From NCBI GenBank assembly GCA_046728155.1, contig JBKPDY010000031.1:1-64000 (forward strand): DNA of 64,000 bases, given 5' to 3'. The position numbers and the translations under genes are program-made. Each line of letters begins with the position of its first letter. Positions within the stretch are counted from its first letter, which is position 1. The DNA is from CAWDLX01 sp046728155 (lineage in GTDB: Bacteria; Actinomycetota; Actinomycetes; Mycobacteriales; Micromonosporaceae). Below are positions 15,376 to 24,707 of this stretch, in pieces. The notes under the pieces are model-generated. The model did not search any database. It was not told where the DNA came from and saw only the letters and a list, made by a program, of their open reading frames with translations.

Positions 15376-16700
15376 CGTACCGAGACTCCCACACCGTTGG
15401 CCTTTGCCTCGCCGTCCGGGCCGACCTTGGCCCACGGGATCCGGACGAAGCCGGCTTCAGCCGCCGCCAGCGCATCGTCCAAGGTGGACGCGTCGGCCGT
15501 GTGCTCCTGGACGCGGGCCTGTGCCTCGTCGAAGAGGCCCTGCTGGTCGGCGTCGAGCGCGGACACGACGGCGCTCACCGCGTCCCCGACCGGAGTGGGC
15601 GTCTTGGTACCGGCCACCCGCCGGACCAGGATCACCCGACCGGCCTTGAGGTCACGTGGCCCCACCTCCACCCGTACCGGATAACCGCGCAGTTCGGCGT
15701 TGATCGCCCGCCGCCCGAACGGCACGTCGGTGCGGTCGTCGAGCGTGACCCGTATCCCGGCGTCGCGGAGGGCGTTACGCAGTTTCGCGGCCGCCTCCAC
15801 CACTCCGTCGCCTTCCTTCACGACGACCACCTGCGCCTGGACCGGGGCCAGCCGTGGTGGCACCCGCAGCCCGTTGTCGTCGCCGTGAGACATGATGAGG
15901 CCGCCGAGCATCCGTGTCGAAGTGCCCCAGGAGGTGGTCCAGCAGTATTCCTGCCGCCCCTCGGCCGAGAGATAGTCGATCTCGAACGCCTTGGCGAAGT
16001 TCTGCCCGAGCTCGTGGCTCGTCCCCATCTGCAACGCCTTCCCATCGCGCATCATCGCCTCGAGCGTGTACGTGCGGATGGCTCCGGCGAAGCGTTCACG
16101 CGCGGTCTTGAGTCCGACGATCACCGGCATCGCCAGGATGTTGACCATGAAGTCCTCGTACGCTTCGTGAAGGATGCGGCGTGCGTAGTCGCGGGCGTCG
16201 TCGTGGGTGGCGTGGGCCGTGTGCCCCTCCTGCCAGAGGAACTCCGCGCTGCGCAGCAGCAACCGGGTGCGCATCTCCCACCGCAGCACGTTGCACCACT
16301 GGTTGAGCAGCAACGGCAGGTCGCGGTACGACTGGATCCACTTGGCCATGAACTCACCGATGACGGTCTCGCTGGTCGGCCGGATCACGACCGGCTCCTC
16401 CAGCGGCTTGCCGCCCCCGTACGTGACGACCGCCAACTCCGGAGCGAACCCCTCCACGTGCGCTGCCTCCCGGCGCAGATACGACTCCGGGATGAGTAGC
16501 GGGAACGAGGCGTTCTCCGCGCCGGCGGCCTTGATCCGGGCGTCCATCTCGGCGACCATGCGCTCCCAGATCGCGTACCCCACCGGCCGGATCACCTGCG
16601 AGCCGCGCACCGGGCCGGGCTCGGCCAACTCGGCCTTGGCGACGACATCCTGGTACCAGCGCGGAAAGTCCTCCGCCTGGGGGGTGAGTACGCGTGCCAT
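15294..16700 (-). CDS. proS: Prolyl-tRNA synthetase, archaeal/eukaryotic type
   Basis: This class II aminoacyl-tRNA synthetase charges tRNA-Pro. It has 468 residues and lacks the editing insertion of the long bacterial form. The class II motif 2 region is NQWCNVLRWEMRTR, preceded by VIRPTSETVIGEF. The anticodon-binding domain starts near APVQAQVVVV. A C-terminal extension ends in Ser-Tyr, as in archaeal-type ProRS, where the C-terminal tyrosine lies near the active site. M. tuberculosis has its proS elsewhere, so this position is a difference in gene order. The gene is isolated, with DUF402 downstream. Confidence 0.95.
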   Translation of the reverse strand: MARVLTPQAEDFPRWYQDVVAKAELAEPGPVRGSQVIRPVGYAIWERMVAEMDARIKAAGAENASFPLLIPESYLRREAAHVEGFAPELAVVTYGGGKPLEEPVVIRPTSETVIGEFMAKWIQSYRDLPLLLNQWCNVLRWEMRTRLLLRSAEFLWQEGHTAHATHDDARDYARRILHEAYEDFMVNILAMPVIVGLKTARERFAGAIRTYTLEAMMRDGKALQMGTSHELGQNFAKAFEIDYLSAEGRQEYCWTTSWGTSTRMLGGLIMSHGDDNGLRVPPRLAPVQAQVVVVKEGDGVVEAAAKLRNALRDAGIRVTLDDRTDVPFGRRAINAELRGYPVRVEVGPRDLKAGRVILVRRVAGTKTPTPVGDAVSAVVSALDADQQGLFDEAQARVQEHTADASTLDDALAAAEAGFVRIPWAKVGPDGEAKANGVGVSVRCLIRKDGSVPDSEDEKGLVAYLARSY

Positions 16701-16789
16701 GAGCCGCCATCCTAGCCGTCCCGTTTTCCCATACAGTTTGGCAACGGTTTCTGCATAGCCGGCGTCCCTGCCGACACGCCGCGGTGGGC

Positions 16790-17878
16790 TCAGCGCGGAT
16801 GGATGACCCGGCCCCGCAGGATGATCAGCTCGGGGGTACGGACGGCGGCAAGGTCCCGCCGCGGATCATCGCGGTAGACGACCAGGTCGGCCAGGCCACC
16901 CTCGACCAGGCCGGGGAAGCCGAGCCAGTCCCGGGCCCCCCACGACGCGGCCCGCAGAACATCCATAGTGGACATCCCCGCGCGCTGCTTTAGCAGAATC
17001 ATCTCCTCGGCCGCGAGCCCGTGGCGGATGCCGCCGCCCGCGTCGGTACCGACGTAGATCGGTACCCCTGCCTCATGCGCCGCGGCGACGACCGACGGGA
17101 ACCGGTCTCGCATCGCCCGCATGTGCTGGGCGTACCGGGGAAACTTGGATTCGGCGCCGGCGGCGATCTCGCCCAACGTGTCCACATTGATCATGGTTGG
17201 GACGAGAGCCGTCCCCCGTCGGGCCATCTCGGCGATGTCCGCTTCGGATAGTCCCGTACCGTGCTCGACCGAGTCGACGCCCGCGCGGACCAGAGCTGCG
17301 ACCGACTCCTCGGCGAAGAGATGGGCGGCGACCCGGGCGCCGGCGGCGTGGGCGACCGCCACCGCGTCGGCCATCGCGGCGACGTCCCACGCCGGCGCGA
17401 GGTCACCGCGGTCGCGGTCGATCCAGTCTCCGACCAGCTTGACCCAGCCGTTGCCGGCCTTGGCCTGCTCAGCGACCGCCGCGGGCAGGTCCACCGCGTC
17501 GACCTCGATGCCGAGGCCACGCAGGTACCGCTTGGGCGGGGCAACGTGGCGTCCGGCCCGGGCCAATCGCGGCATCTGCGGGTCGTCGTCCAGTTCGGCG
17601 TACGGGTACGGGGAGCCGGCGTCGCGCAGAGCCAGTACCCCGATGTCCCGGTTGACCATCGCGAGGTCACGCGCCTCGTCCACCGAGTCGACGTGGGCGC
17701 CGCCGTTCCGGATGCCGATGTGGCAATGGGCGTCGACGAGCCCGGGCAGGATGAAGCCGCCTCTGATCAGGGTCCGTGCGCCCGCCGACGGCACCCGGCT
17801 GACCCGGTCTCCGTCGAGCCAAAGGTCGACCACCCGGTCCTCGGGGATGAGGACGCCTCGCACATGCCAGACGGCCAC
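16790..17878 (-). CDS. Metal-dependent amidohydrolase
   Basis: This is a TIM-barrel amidohydrolase-superfamily protein of 362 residues. It has the HxH motif in VDAHCHIGI, a later SVEHGTGL, and the metal Asp in YVGTDAGGG. The N- and C-terminal beta-sandwich (VVDLWLDGDRV, LADLVVYRDDP) is typical of imidazolonepropionase or dipeptidase-like members. The homologue in M. tuberculosis (Rv2915c) holds the same place beside ffh. The natural substrate is unknown. It starts 9 bases before the ffh stop side, so co-transcription with ffh is likely. Confidence 0.9.
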   Translation of the reverse strand: MAVWHVRGVLIPEDRVVDLWLDGDRVSRVPSAGARTLIRGGFILPGLVDAHCHIGIRNGGAHVDSVDEARDLAMVNRDIGVLALRDAGSPYPYAELDDDPQMPRLARAGRHVAPPKRYLRGLGIEVDAVDLPAAVAEQAKAGNGWVKLVGDWIDRDRGDLAPAWDVAAMADAVAVAHAAGARVAAHLFAEESVAALVRAGVDSVEHGTGLSEADIAEMARRGTALVPTMINVDTLGEIAAGAESKFPRYAQHMRAMRDRFPSVVAAAHEAGVPIYVGTDAGGGIRHGLAAEEMILLKQRAGMSTMDVLRAASWGARDWLGFPGLVEGGLADLVVYRDDPRRDLAAVRTPELIILRGRVIHPR

Positions 17879-17887
17879 CGGCGGGGC

Positions 17888-19444
17888 CTACTTCTCGCGC
17901 TTGGTCAGCTTGGAGAAGTCGAGCTTCGGCAGGGTGAAACCGTCCGGCAGGCTGGCGCTGGGATCCAGCGCCCGGGTGTCGAATCCCGTTGGCAACCCGC
18001 CGCCCGGGCCGCCGCCGACCGCCGTGCCGCTGCGCCGGCCGGAGCCCGCCTTTCCACCCTTTCGCTTGTTCTTCGGCGACTTGGTCGCCTTGCGACGCAT
18101 GCCGGGCAGCCCCATCATCCCGGTCATCTGTTTCATCTGCTTCTGCGCCTCGGCGAAGCGGTTGAGGAGCTGGTTCACGTCCATCACGGTGACGCCGGAA
18201 CCGGTGGCGATACGGGCCCGTCGGGATGCGTTGAGGATCTTAGGATTGACCCGCTCACCCGGCGTCATGCCGCGGATGATCGCGGCGATCTTGTCGAACT
18301 GCTTGTCGTCGACTGCGGCGAGCTGATCCTTGAACTGGTTCATGCCCGGCATCATCGCCAGCATGTTGGCGATCGGGCCCATCCGGCGCAGCGCGGTGAT
18401 CTGCTCGAGGAAGTCTTCCAGGGTGAACGACTCGCCGCCGACGAGCTTGGCGGTCATGCGCTCCTTCTGCTCCTCGTCGAAGGCCGACTCGGCCTGCTCG
18501 ATGAGAGTGAGCACGTCCCCCATGCCCAGGATCCGGCTGGCCATCCGGTCGGGATGGAAGACGTCGAAGTCCTCCAGCTTCTCCCCGGTCGACGCGAACA
18601 GGATCGGTTGGCCGGTCACCTCGCGTACGGAGAGTGCCGCGCCGCCACGGGCATCACCGTCCAGTTTGGACAGGACCACACCGGTGATGCCGACGCCGTC
18701 GCGGAACGCCTCGGCCGTGACCACGGCGTCCTGACCGACCATGGCGTCGACGACGAACAGGATCTCGTCCGGATCAACGGCGTCGCGGATGTCGATCGCC
18801 TGTTGCATCATCTCGGCGTCGACGCCGAGCCGGCCGGCGGTGTCGACGATGACGATGTCACGCATCTGCCGTCGCGCGTACTCCACCGAGTCGCGGGCTA
18901 CCTTCACCGGGTCGCCACCGGCGTGATGTTCGCCACTGGCTTCGACGACGTTGCCCGGCTCGGGCGCGAAGACCTCCACCGCGGCACGCTTGCCCAGCAC
19001 CTGCAGCTGGTTGACCGCGTTGGGGCGCTGCAGGTCGGCCGCGACCAGCAGCGGTTGGTGTCCCTGCCCCTTGAGATGCTGGGCGAGCTTGCCAGCCAGC
19101 GTGGTCTTGCCGGATCCCTGGAGTCCGGCGAGCATGATCACCGTCGGCGGGGTCTTCGCGTACGAGAGCCGCCTGGCCTCGCCGCCGAGGACCGCGATCA
19201 GCTCCTCATGCACGATCTTGATGACCTGCTGGGCGGGGTTCAGCGCCTGCGAGACCGCCACCTCGCGGGCCCGCTCCTTGAGCCGGAAGATGAACGCCTT
19301 CACAACCGGCAGCGCCACATCGGCCTCGAGCAGGGCGAGCCGGATCTCCCGGGCGGTCGCGTCGATGTCGGCTTCGGAGAGCCGACCCTTCCCGCGGAGT
19401 TTCGTCAGAATCCCGGAGAAACGATCGCTCAGCGTGTCAAACAC
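17888..19444 (-). CDS. ffh: Signal recognition particle protein Ffh
   Basis: This is the SRP54 GTPase that binds signal sequences and 4.5S RNA and docks on FtsY (encoded at 29.6-30.9 kb). It has 518 residues. The N domain starts VFDTLSDRFSGIL, the G domain has the P-loop GLQGSGKTTLAGKLA at about 107, and DTAGRLGVD follows. The Met-rich M domain has MMPGMNQF and KQMKQMTGMMGLPGMRRK. A C-terminal Gly/Lys/Arg-rich tail extends the M domain. The open frame runs to 19477, but GTG at 19444 matches the family and sits directly after a promoter-like sequence, suggesting a leaderless message. Confidence 0.97.
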   Translation of the reverse strand: MFDTLSDRFSGILTKLRGKGRLSEADIDATAREIRLALLEADVALPVVKAFIFRLKERAREVAVSQALNPAQQVIKIVHEELIAVLGGEARRLSYAKTPPTVIMLAGLQGSGKTTLAGKLAQHLKGQGHQPLLVAADLQRPNAVNQLQVLGKRAAVEVFAPEPGNVVEASGEHHAGGDPVKVARDSVEYARRQMRDIVIVDTAGRLGVDAEMMQQAIDIRDAVDPDEILFVVDAMVGQDAVVTAEAFRDGVGITGVVLSKLDGDARGGAALSVREVTGQPILFASTGEKLEDFDVFHPDRMASRILGMGDVLTLIEQAESAFDEEQKERMTAKLVGGESFTLEDFLEQITALRRMGPIANMLAMMPGMNQFKDQLAAVDDKQFDKIAAIIRGMTPGERVNPKILNASRRARIATGSGVTVMDVNQLLNRFAEAQKQMKQMTGMMGLPGMRRKATKSPKNKRKGGKAGSGRRSGTAVGGGPGGGLPTGFDTRALDPSASLPDGFTLPKLDFSKLTKREK

Positions 19445-19449
19445 GACGC

Positions 19450-19477
19450 AGTATCCCCAAACAGTATTTTCGGGCAA
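19450..19477 (-). promoter_or_regulatory. Candidate leaderless promoter of ffh
   Basis: On the minus strand TTGCCC (19472-19477), a 16-base spacer and GATACT (19450-19455) precede the ffh GTG by only 5 bases. Transcription would begin at or near the start codon. Leaderless messages are common in actinomycetes. This is a match to consensus only. Confidence 0.35.
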
Positions 19478-19615
19478 TGCTTGGACCCGACCGGACCAGT
19501 GGGCCTCTCCAGGGTAGCCGCCGCCCGACGTGGCGGGTCCCGGCGAGGTTGCGTCACGTTGCCGCGGCGCCGATAGCCGACTCCTGACGAGCGCGGATCG
19601 TCAGAATGCCCTAGC

Positions 19616-21823
19616 GTGCCGGCTGTGCCCCGCACCCTGCTCGACCGGCCGTCGGTAGCTGTCTCCGCGCCGGCCGCGCCTGCTCGTGTTCCCGAGTTCC
19701 GGCACGCCGTGGGGCTCGATGGCATCCGCGCCCTGGCGGTGGCGGCCGTCTTCGCGTACCACATCGGTACCTCGGGCAGCGGCTCGGCCTTTCCCGGTGG
19801 GTTCATCGGGGTCGATGTCTTCTTCGTCCTCTCCGGGTACCTGATCACGAGTCTGCTGGTCGTCGAGTTCCGCCGCACCGGCCGCATCTCGATCGGACAG
19901 TTCTACCTCCGCCGCGCCCGGCGACTGCTGCCCGCGCTCTATGCCCTGCTGCTCACCGTGGGCCTCGTGGCAGCGTTCTGGTTGCCCCAGACGGCGGCCC
20001 GCGTGCGCGGTGACCTGCTCGCCGCCCTCGGGTACTTCACCAACTGGTGGCTGATCGCGCAGAACAGCTCGTACTTCGGGGGCGCCGGCGATCGGCCCGA
20101 TCTGCTGACCCACCTCTGGTCGCTCGCGGTCGAGGAGCAGTACTACCTGATCTGGCCGGTGCTGCTGATCCTGTTCTCGCTCCTTCGCGCCTCCCGTACC
20201 GTCATGCTCGTAACGATCATGCTCGGGGTCGCCGCCTCGACCGCCGCCGCCGCCGTGTTCTACGACCCGTTCTCCGATCCATCCCGGGTCTACTACGGCA
20301 CCGACACCCGCGCGCTCGCCCCGCTCCTCGGCTCCGCCCTGGCGATCTTCGCCCAGCCCTGGCTGCACCGCAGGTCACTGTCGGCTGCCCGCAGGTTGGG
20401 TCTCGATGTGATCGGACTAGCCGGTCTGGCCGGCCTCGCCTGGGTGGCGCTCCGGGTAGACGACAAGAACCCGTTCCTCTATGAAGGCGGCTTCCTTGCC
20501 ATCGCGGCGCTCGGCGCCCTACTCGTCGGCGCGGCCGGCCACCCGGCGAGCGCGCTCGGCTGGCTCCTGGGCCGGCAGCCGTTGCGCTGGATCGGTGAGC
20601 GTTCGTACGCCATCTACCTGTGGCACTGGCCGGTCTGTGTGCTGACGAGGCCCGGGGTTGACGTGCGGCTCACCGGATGGGTCAACACCGCGATGCGGGT
20701 GGCGATCGTCCTGGCTCTGGCCGAAGCCTCGTACTGGCTCGTCGAGCGGCCCATCCGCCGGTACGGCTTCCTGGGCCGGCTACGCCGCGAGGCCTCCGGT
20801 AGCCATGCCCTCGACAGCGGCCACGCTCTGGGCGGAAGCCACGCCCGGGCCGCCGGTCATCGGGTGGCGCCGGCCCAGCGGGCCCCGATCGGTGCTCCTG
20901 GGACTGTCTACTATGGACGACAGCGGCCGCCCGCGCGCACTGCCGCCGTCCGGGTGGCCATGCTGAGCCTCCTGCTGGTCGGTGGCGGATCGGTCGTCGC
21001 CGTCCAGCTCGCCGGCGATGTCGGGCGTGTCCCCGCCGCGGGTGGCCCGCTCGACGCGGCCCCCGACATCAATCTCGGCGCGCTCGGCAGCACGAGCCCG
21101 ACTCCGTCGGCATCCGCCTCGCCGACGGCCACGGCGCCGGTGGACGTACCGCCGAACCCGATGGCCAAGGGGGCCACGGTGGCGTTCTTCGGCGACTCCC
21201 AGGGCATGACGCTGCTGCTGAACAAGCCGGCCGACCTCGGTCGGTACATCAACGCCGTGGACGAGACGATCGAGGGCTGCGGCATCCTCATCGGCAAGGT
21301 GGCCAGCCGCAGCGGCGAGCGACGCAACCTCACCAGCGACTGCGCCAACTGGCGCTCCGTCTGGGCCAGCCGCGTAGCGAGCGTCAAACCGGACATCGCC
21401 GTCATCATGATCGGCGCCTGGGACGTGTTCGACCTGACCCTCGACTCTGGGACGTTGACCTTCGCATCTCCGGCCTGGGACGCGAACTTCCTCTCCCAGC
21501 TCGACATGGGCGTCCAGACCCTGCGTGCGGACTCGACCGAGGTCGCGCTCTCGCTGCTCCCGTGCTACCGGCCGGTCCCGCGCAGCGCCGGCTACTGGCC
21601 CGAACGTGGCGACGACCCGCGGACGCGACATGTCAACGATCTCTTGCGGATCGAGGCGAGCCGTTTCCCCGACCAGGTGCACACGCTCGACCCGCCGGCC
21701 CAGTTCTGTACCAACCCGACGATCGCCAAGAGCCTGTCATACCGCTGGGACGGCGTGCACTACTACAAGCCCGGCGCCGCCCTCTACTTCAAGGCGGTCC
21801 TCCCTCAACTCGTGAAGCTGTGA
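19616..21823 (+). CDS. OafA/YrhL-type membrane acyltransferase with a C-terminal SGNH domain
   Basis: This 735-residue protein fuses an acyltransferase-3 membrane domain (about residues 30-390, 10-11 helices) to an extracytoplasmic SGNH-hydrolase-like domain. The membrane domain has the hallmark LDGIRALAV and the YRRAR-like catalytic region FYLRRARRLLPALYALL. The SGNH domain has block I AFFGDSQGM and the block V Asp/His in DGVHYYKPG. Such fusions O-acetylate peptidoglycan, polysaccharides or lipids at the cell surface. It is divergent from ffh and convergent with glnD, without a functional link to either. A long Ser/Pro/Ala linker sits near residues 480-520. It has no counterpart in the same place in M. 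tuberculosis. Confidence 0.9.
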   Translation: MPAVPRTLLDRPSVAVSAPAAPARVPEFRHAVGLDGIRALAVAAVFAYHIGTSGSGSAFPGGFIGVDVFFVLSGYLITSLLVVEFRRTGRISIGQFYLRRARRLLPALYALLLTVGLVAAFWLPQTAARVRGDLLAALGYFTNWWLIAQNSSYFGGAGDRPDLLTHLWSLAVEEQYYLIWPVLLILFSLLRASRTVMLVTIMLGVAASTAAAAVFYDPFSDPSRVYYGTDTRALAPLLGSALAIFAQPWLHRRSLSAARRLGLDVIGLAGLAGLAWVALRVDDKNPFLYEGGFLAIAALGALLVGAAGHPASALGWLLGRQPLRWIGERSYAIYLWHWPVCVLTRPGVDVRLTGWVNTAMRVAIVLALAEASYWLVERPIRRYGFLGRLRREASGSHALDSGHALGGSHARAAGHRVAPAQRAPIGAPGTVYYGRQRPPARTAAVRVAMLSLLLVGGGSVVAVQLAGDVGRVPAAGGPLDAAPDINLGALGSTSPTPSASASPTATAPVDVPPNPMAKGATVAFFGDSQGMTLLLNKPADLGRYINAVDETIEGCGILIGKVASRSGERRNLTSDCANWRSVWASRVASVKPDIAVIMIGAWDVFDLTLDSGTLTFASPAWDANFLSQLDMGVQTLRADSTEVALSLLPCYRPVPRSAGYWPERGDDPRTRHVNDLLRIEASRFPDQVHTLDPPAQFCTNPTIAKSLSYRWDGVHYYKPGAALYFKAVLPQLVKL

Positions 21824-21841
21824 CCGACCCCTCGGCCAGCC

Positions 21842-21905
21842 AAGATCCGTTTCTTCCGCACGAACGTCAAGAAAACCGCGCGTTCTCGCAGACGAAACAG
21901 ATCTT
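21842..21905. repeat. 64-nt palindromic element, copy 1
   Basis: The element begins AAGATCCGTTTCTTCCGC and ends GCAGACGAAACAGATCTT. The 18-nt ends are inverted repeats with 15 of 18 matches. A 28-nt centre holds AGAAAAC and an inner stem GAACG/CGTTC. It lies in the convergent gap between the acyltransferase and glnD. A second copy of the same length is at 40715-40778. It has no T-run, so a plain terminator is not the best reading. Confidence 0.75.
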
Positions 21906-22018
21906 CAGCCGGCGGCGACCGCTCATGATCGGTGTCGGACGGAAAGCGGTGCGGACCGACGTCCTGAGTATCTCTCGCCGATCTTGCTGCCTGGACTCCA
22001 GTTGTCTGAGCCGGTTGC

Positions 22019-24328
22019 TCAGCCTGTGGCCGGCATGGCTGCGGCGAGTACGGCACTCTCCACTGTGGACCTCGCCACGGCGGACGACCAGTCGCCCACA
22101 AGGTAGAAGGCGTCCACCACATCAGCGCCCAGCGTCGAGATACGGGCGGCCCGGACGTTGGCGCCGGCCAGTTCCAGGGCATGGGCCACGCGGTGGAGGA
22201 GGCCGACATCGTCCGCTGCCCGTAGCTCGAGGATGGTGGCGTCGGTCGCCCGGTCGACCGCCCATACCACCCGGGCGGGAGCCGCTTCCCGGCCGGCGCC
22301 GGCCCGCGGCCGGCCCGTACTGCGGACCCTCGCGGCGAGAGCCTGGTCGACTCTCAGCTCGCCGTTGACGGCCCGGGTGAGGTCGGTGGCGAGACGGTGC
22401 CGGTCCGCGCCGGCGGCATCGCGGGGCTGGACCCGGCAGGCGACGACGGCGACCGGACCCGAGGCACCATCGACGGTCGCGGTGTCGGCCGAGACGACAT
22501 CGAGCCGGTGCAGGGTCAGGCAGCCCGCGACGGCGGCGAGCAGGCCTGGGCGGTCGGTGGCCGCGACGACCACGCGGTCCGGCGCGATCTCGATCGCGGG
22601 CAGCGCGTTGGCCACCAGTGGCGAGTGACGCACGTCCGGCTGCAGGGGCGGCGCGATCGAGCCGGTGACCAGCGCCGCCCGGACCCGCGTCACGAGATCG
22701 GCGACGAGCCGCTCCTTCCACGCCGACCAGGCGGCCGGGCCCGTCGCGACCGCGTCAGCGCGGCTCAACGCGTGCAACAGCTCCAGGGTTCCGACATCGC
22801 CGACCACCTCTGCCACGTGCCGTACGGTCTGCGGATCACCCAGGTCCCGACGGGTGGCGATGTCGGGCAGCAGCAGGTGCCACCGCACGAGAGCGCCGAT
22901 CTCGGCCACATCATCGGCCGGCAACCCGATCGACTCGGCGATTCCGGTGGCTATCTCAACGCCGACGAGCGAGTGGTCGCCGCGCAGTCCCTTGCCGATG
23001 TCGTGCAGGAGCGCACCGAGGAAGAGCAGGTCGGGTCGGGCTACCTCGCGGGCAGACCGGGCCGCGGCCGCCACACACTCGATGAGGTGACGGTCCAATG
23101 TGTACTTGTGTACCGGGTTGTGCTGTGGTGCGCTGCGTACCCGCGCCCACTCCGGCAGCCACGCGGTGACCAGACCGAAACGGTCACAAGCCTCCCATGT
23201 GGACACCAGCGCCGGACCCGAGCCAAGCAGCTGGGCGAAGGCGGCGCGGGCCGCTTCCGGCCATGGCCGAGGTAATGGCGGGCAGTGCCGGGCCAGCCAC
23301 TCCAACGTTCCGGGCGAGATGCGAAGGCCGTGGCGAGCCGCTGCGGCAGCGATACGCAGCGAGAGCGTCGGGTCGACGATCGGGGTCACCGCGGCCCGGG
23401 CCAGCACAACCTCGCCATCCTGCGCGACCACGTCGGGGGCGATCGGAGTCCGCACCGGCGGTCCACTGCGCCGTCCGCCGTGGCGCTGGGCGGCGAGCCA
23501 CCGCTCGGTGGCCCGAAGTGAGTCGTCGACCGCGTAGGCGATCGCCCGCGCGTCGTCGGCGATACGGCGCCGCAGCGCCGCCGGTCCGGCGACGCCAAGC
23601 ACTGCGGCAACCTCATCAAGATCCTCGACAAAGACCCGGTCGCGACGGCGTCTGGCCACGAGGTGCAGGCCGTCGCGCACATCGAGCAGGCGGGTGTACG
23701 CGGCCCGGACCGGCGGCCGCCACGCATCGGCAACCTGGGCGTAGCCGATGCCGCGCAGGACCCGCACATCGCGCAGGCCGCCCCGTGCCTCCTTGATGTC
23801 ACCATCGAGCAGGAACGCGAGCTCACCCTGCTGGCGCCACCGTTGGGTGGTCAGCTCCCGCAGGACCGGCAGATGCGACCGTGCGTGCCGGCGCCATAGC
23901 ACCTGAGCGGCCTCGCGCAGCTCCGCGCTGAGCGACGGGTCGCCGGCGACGTGTCGGGCGTCGAGCAGCCCGAGCCCCGCCTTGGTGTCCTCGGTCGCCA
24001 CCGGGACCACCTCTTCCGGCGTACGGACCGAATGGTCCAGCGTGAGGCCGGCATCCCAGATCGGGTACCAGATGCGTTCGGCGACGGCGGCGACATCGAC
24101 GCGGCCCCGGTGGAGGAGAACAAGGTCCACATCGGAGTACGGCGCGCAATCGTGGCGCCCCAGCCCGCCGAGGGCGACCAGGGCGACGTCGGGGAGCGGC
24201 TCGTGGCACACGGCCCCCGACAGCAGATCGGCAAGCCACGCGTCGAGCGCCGCCGCACGTTGCTCGCGTGCGGCGGCGCCCACGCCACCCGACTGCGTGA
24301 CGGCAAGCGATGAATCGACAGTGGTCAT
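22019..24328 (-). CDS. glnD: PII uridylyl/adenylyltransferase GlnD
   Basis: This is the sensor enzyme that modifies PII (GlnB/GlnK) in response to nitrogen state; in studied actinomycetes it adenylylates PII. It has 769 residues. The nucleotidyltransferase domain has GGLGRHDCAPYSDVDLVLL with the metal-binding DxD. A central HD domain has LGALLHDIGKGLRGDHS, which removes the modification. Two ACT domains lie at the C-terminus. The open frame begins at TTG (24331) but the adjacent ATG (24328) is chosen. It follows glnB by 8 bases, in an amtB-glnB-glnD unit as in M. tuberculosis and Streptomyces. Confidence 0.96.
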   Translation of the reverse strand: MTTVDSSLAVTQSGGVGAAAREQRAAALDAWLADLLSGAVCHEPLPDVALVALGGLGRHDCAPYSDVDLVLLHRGRVDVAAVAERIWYPIWDAGLTLDHSVRTPEEVVPVATEDTKAGLGLLDARHVAGDPSLSAELREAAQVLWRRHARSHLPVLRELTTQRWRQQGELAFLLDGDIKEARGGLRDVRVLRGIGYAQVADAWRPPVRAAYTRLLDVRDGLHLVARRRRDRVFVEDLDEVAAVLGVAGPAALRRRIADDARAIAYAVDDSLRATERWLAAQRHGGRRSGPPVRTPIAPDVVAQDGEVVLARAAVTPIVDPTLSLRIAAAAARHGLRISPGTLEWLARHCPPLPRPWPEAARAAFAQLLGSGPALVSTWEACDRFGLVTAWLPEWARVRSAPQHNPVHKYTLDRHLIECVAAAARSAREVARPDLLFLGALLHDIGKGLRGDHSLVGVEIATGIAESIGLPADDVAEIGALVRWHLLLPDIATRRDLGDPQTVRHVAEVVGDVGTLELLHALSRADAVATGPAAWSAWKERLVADLVTRVRAALVTGSIAPPLQPDVRHSPLVANALPAIEIAPDRVVVAATDRPGLLAAVAGCLTLHRLDVVSADTATVDGASGPVAVVACRVQPRDAAGADRHRLATDLTRAVNGELRVDQALAARVRSTGRPRAGAGREAAPARVVWAVDRATDATILELRAADDVGLLHRVAHALELAGANVRAARISTLGADVVDAFYLVGDWSSAVARSTVESAVLAAAMPATG

Positions 24329-24336
24329 CAACCGGC

Positions 24337-24675
24337 TCAGAGCGCGTCGAGCCCGCGCTCACCGGTGCGGACCCGGACGACCTCCTCGACCGAGGTGACC
24401 CAGACCTTGCCATCACCGATCTTGCCGGTACGGGCCGCGGAGACGATCGCGTCGACCACCTTGTCCGCGTCGATTTCGTCGATGAGCACGTCGACGCGGA
24501 TCTTCGGTAGGAACTCGACCGTGTACTCGGCGCCCCGGTAGACCTCGGTGTGCCCCTTCTGGCGTCCGTAGCCCTGCACCTCGCTGACGGTCATCCCGGA
24601 TACGCCCATCGCGTGCAACGCATCCCGGACCGCGTCGAGCTGATGCGGCTTGAACACCGCTGTCACAAGCTTCAT
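24337..24675 (-). CDS. glnB: Nitrogen regulatory protein PII
   Basis: This is the trimeric PII signal protein, 112 residues, full length. The T-loop carries Tyr51 in VYRGAEYTVEF, the residue modified by GlnD, and the B and C loops (ARTGKIGDGKVWV) are complete for ATP/2-oxoglutarate binding. The start MKLVTAVFKP at 24675 is supported by GGAGGG 7 bases before ATG; a longer frame runs antisense through amtB. It lies 32 bases after amtB, which it probably regulates by blocking the channel, and 8 bases before glnD. Confidence 0.97.
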   Translation of the reverse strand: MKLVTAVFKPHQLDAVRDALHAMGVSGMTVSEVQGYGRQKGHTEVYRGAEYTVEFLPKIRVDVLIDEIDADKVVDAIVSAARTGKIGDGKVWVTSVEEVVRVRTGERGLDAL

Positions 24676-24707
24676 GCTCAGACCCTCCATGGGAAAGACG
24701 CTACGGG

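Noticed and set aside
17261..19576. 771-residue plus-strand frame across the amidohydrolase and ffh
   Set aside because: It is a shadow of two well-recognised minus-strand genes; long antisense frames are expected in GC-rich DNA.
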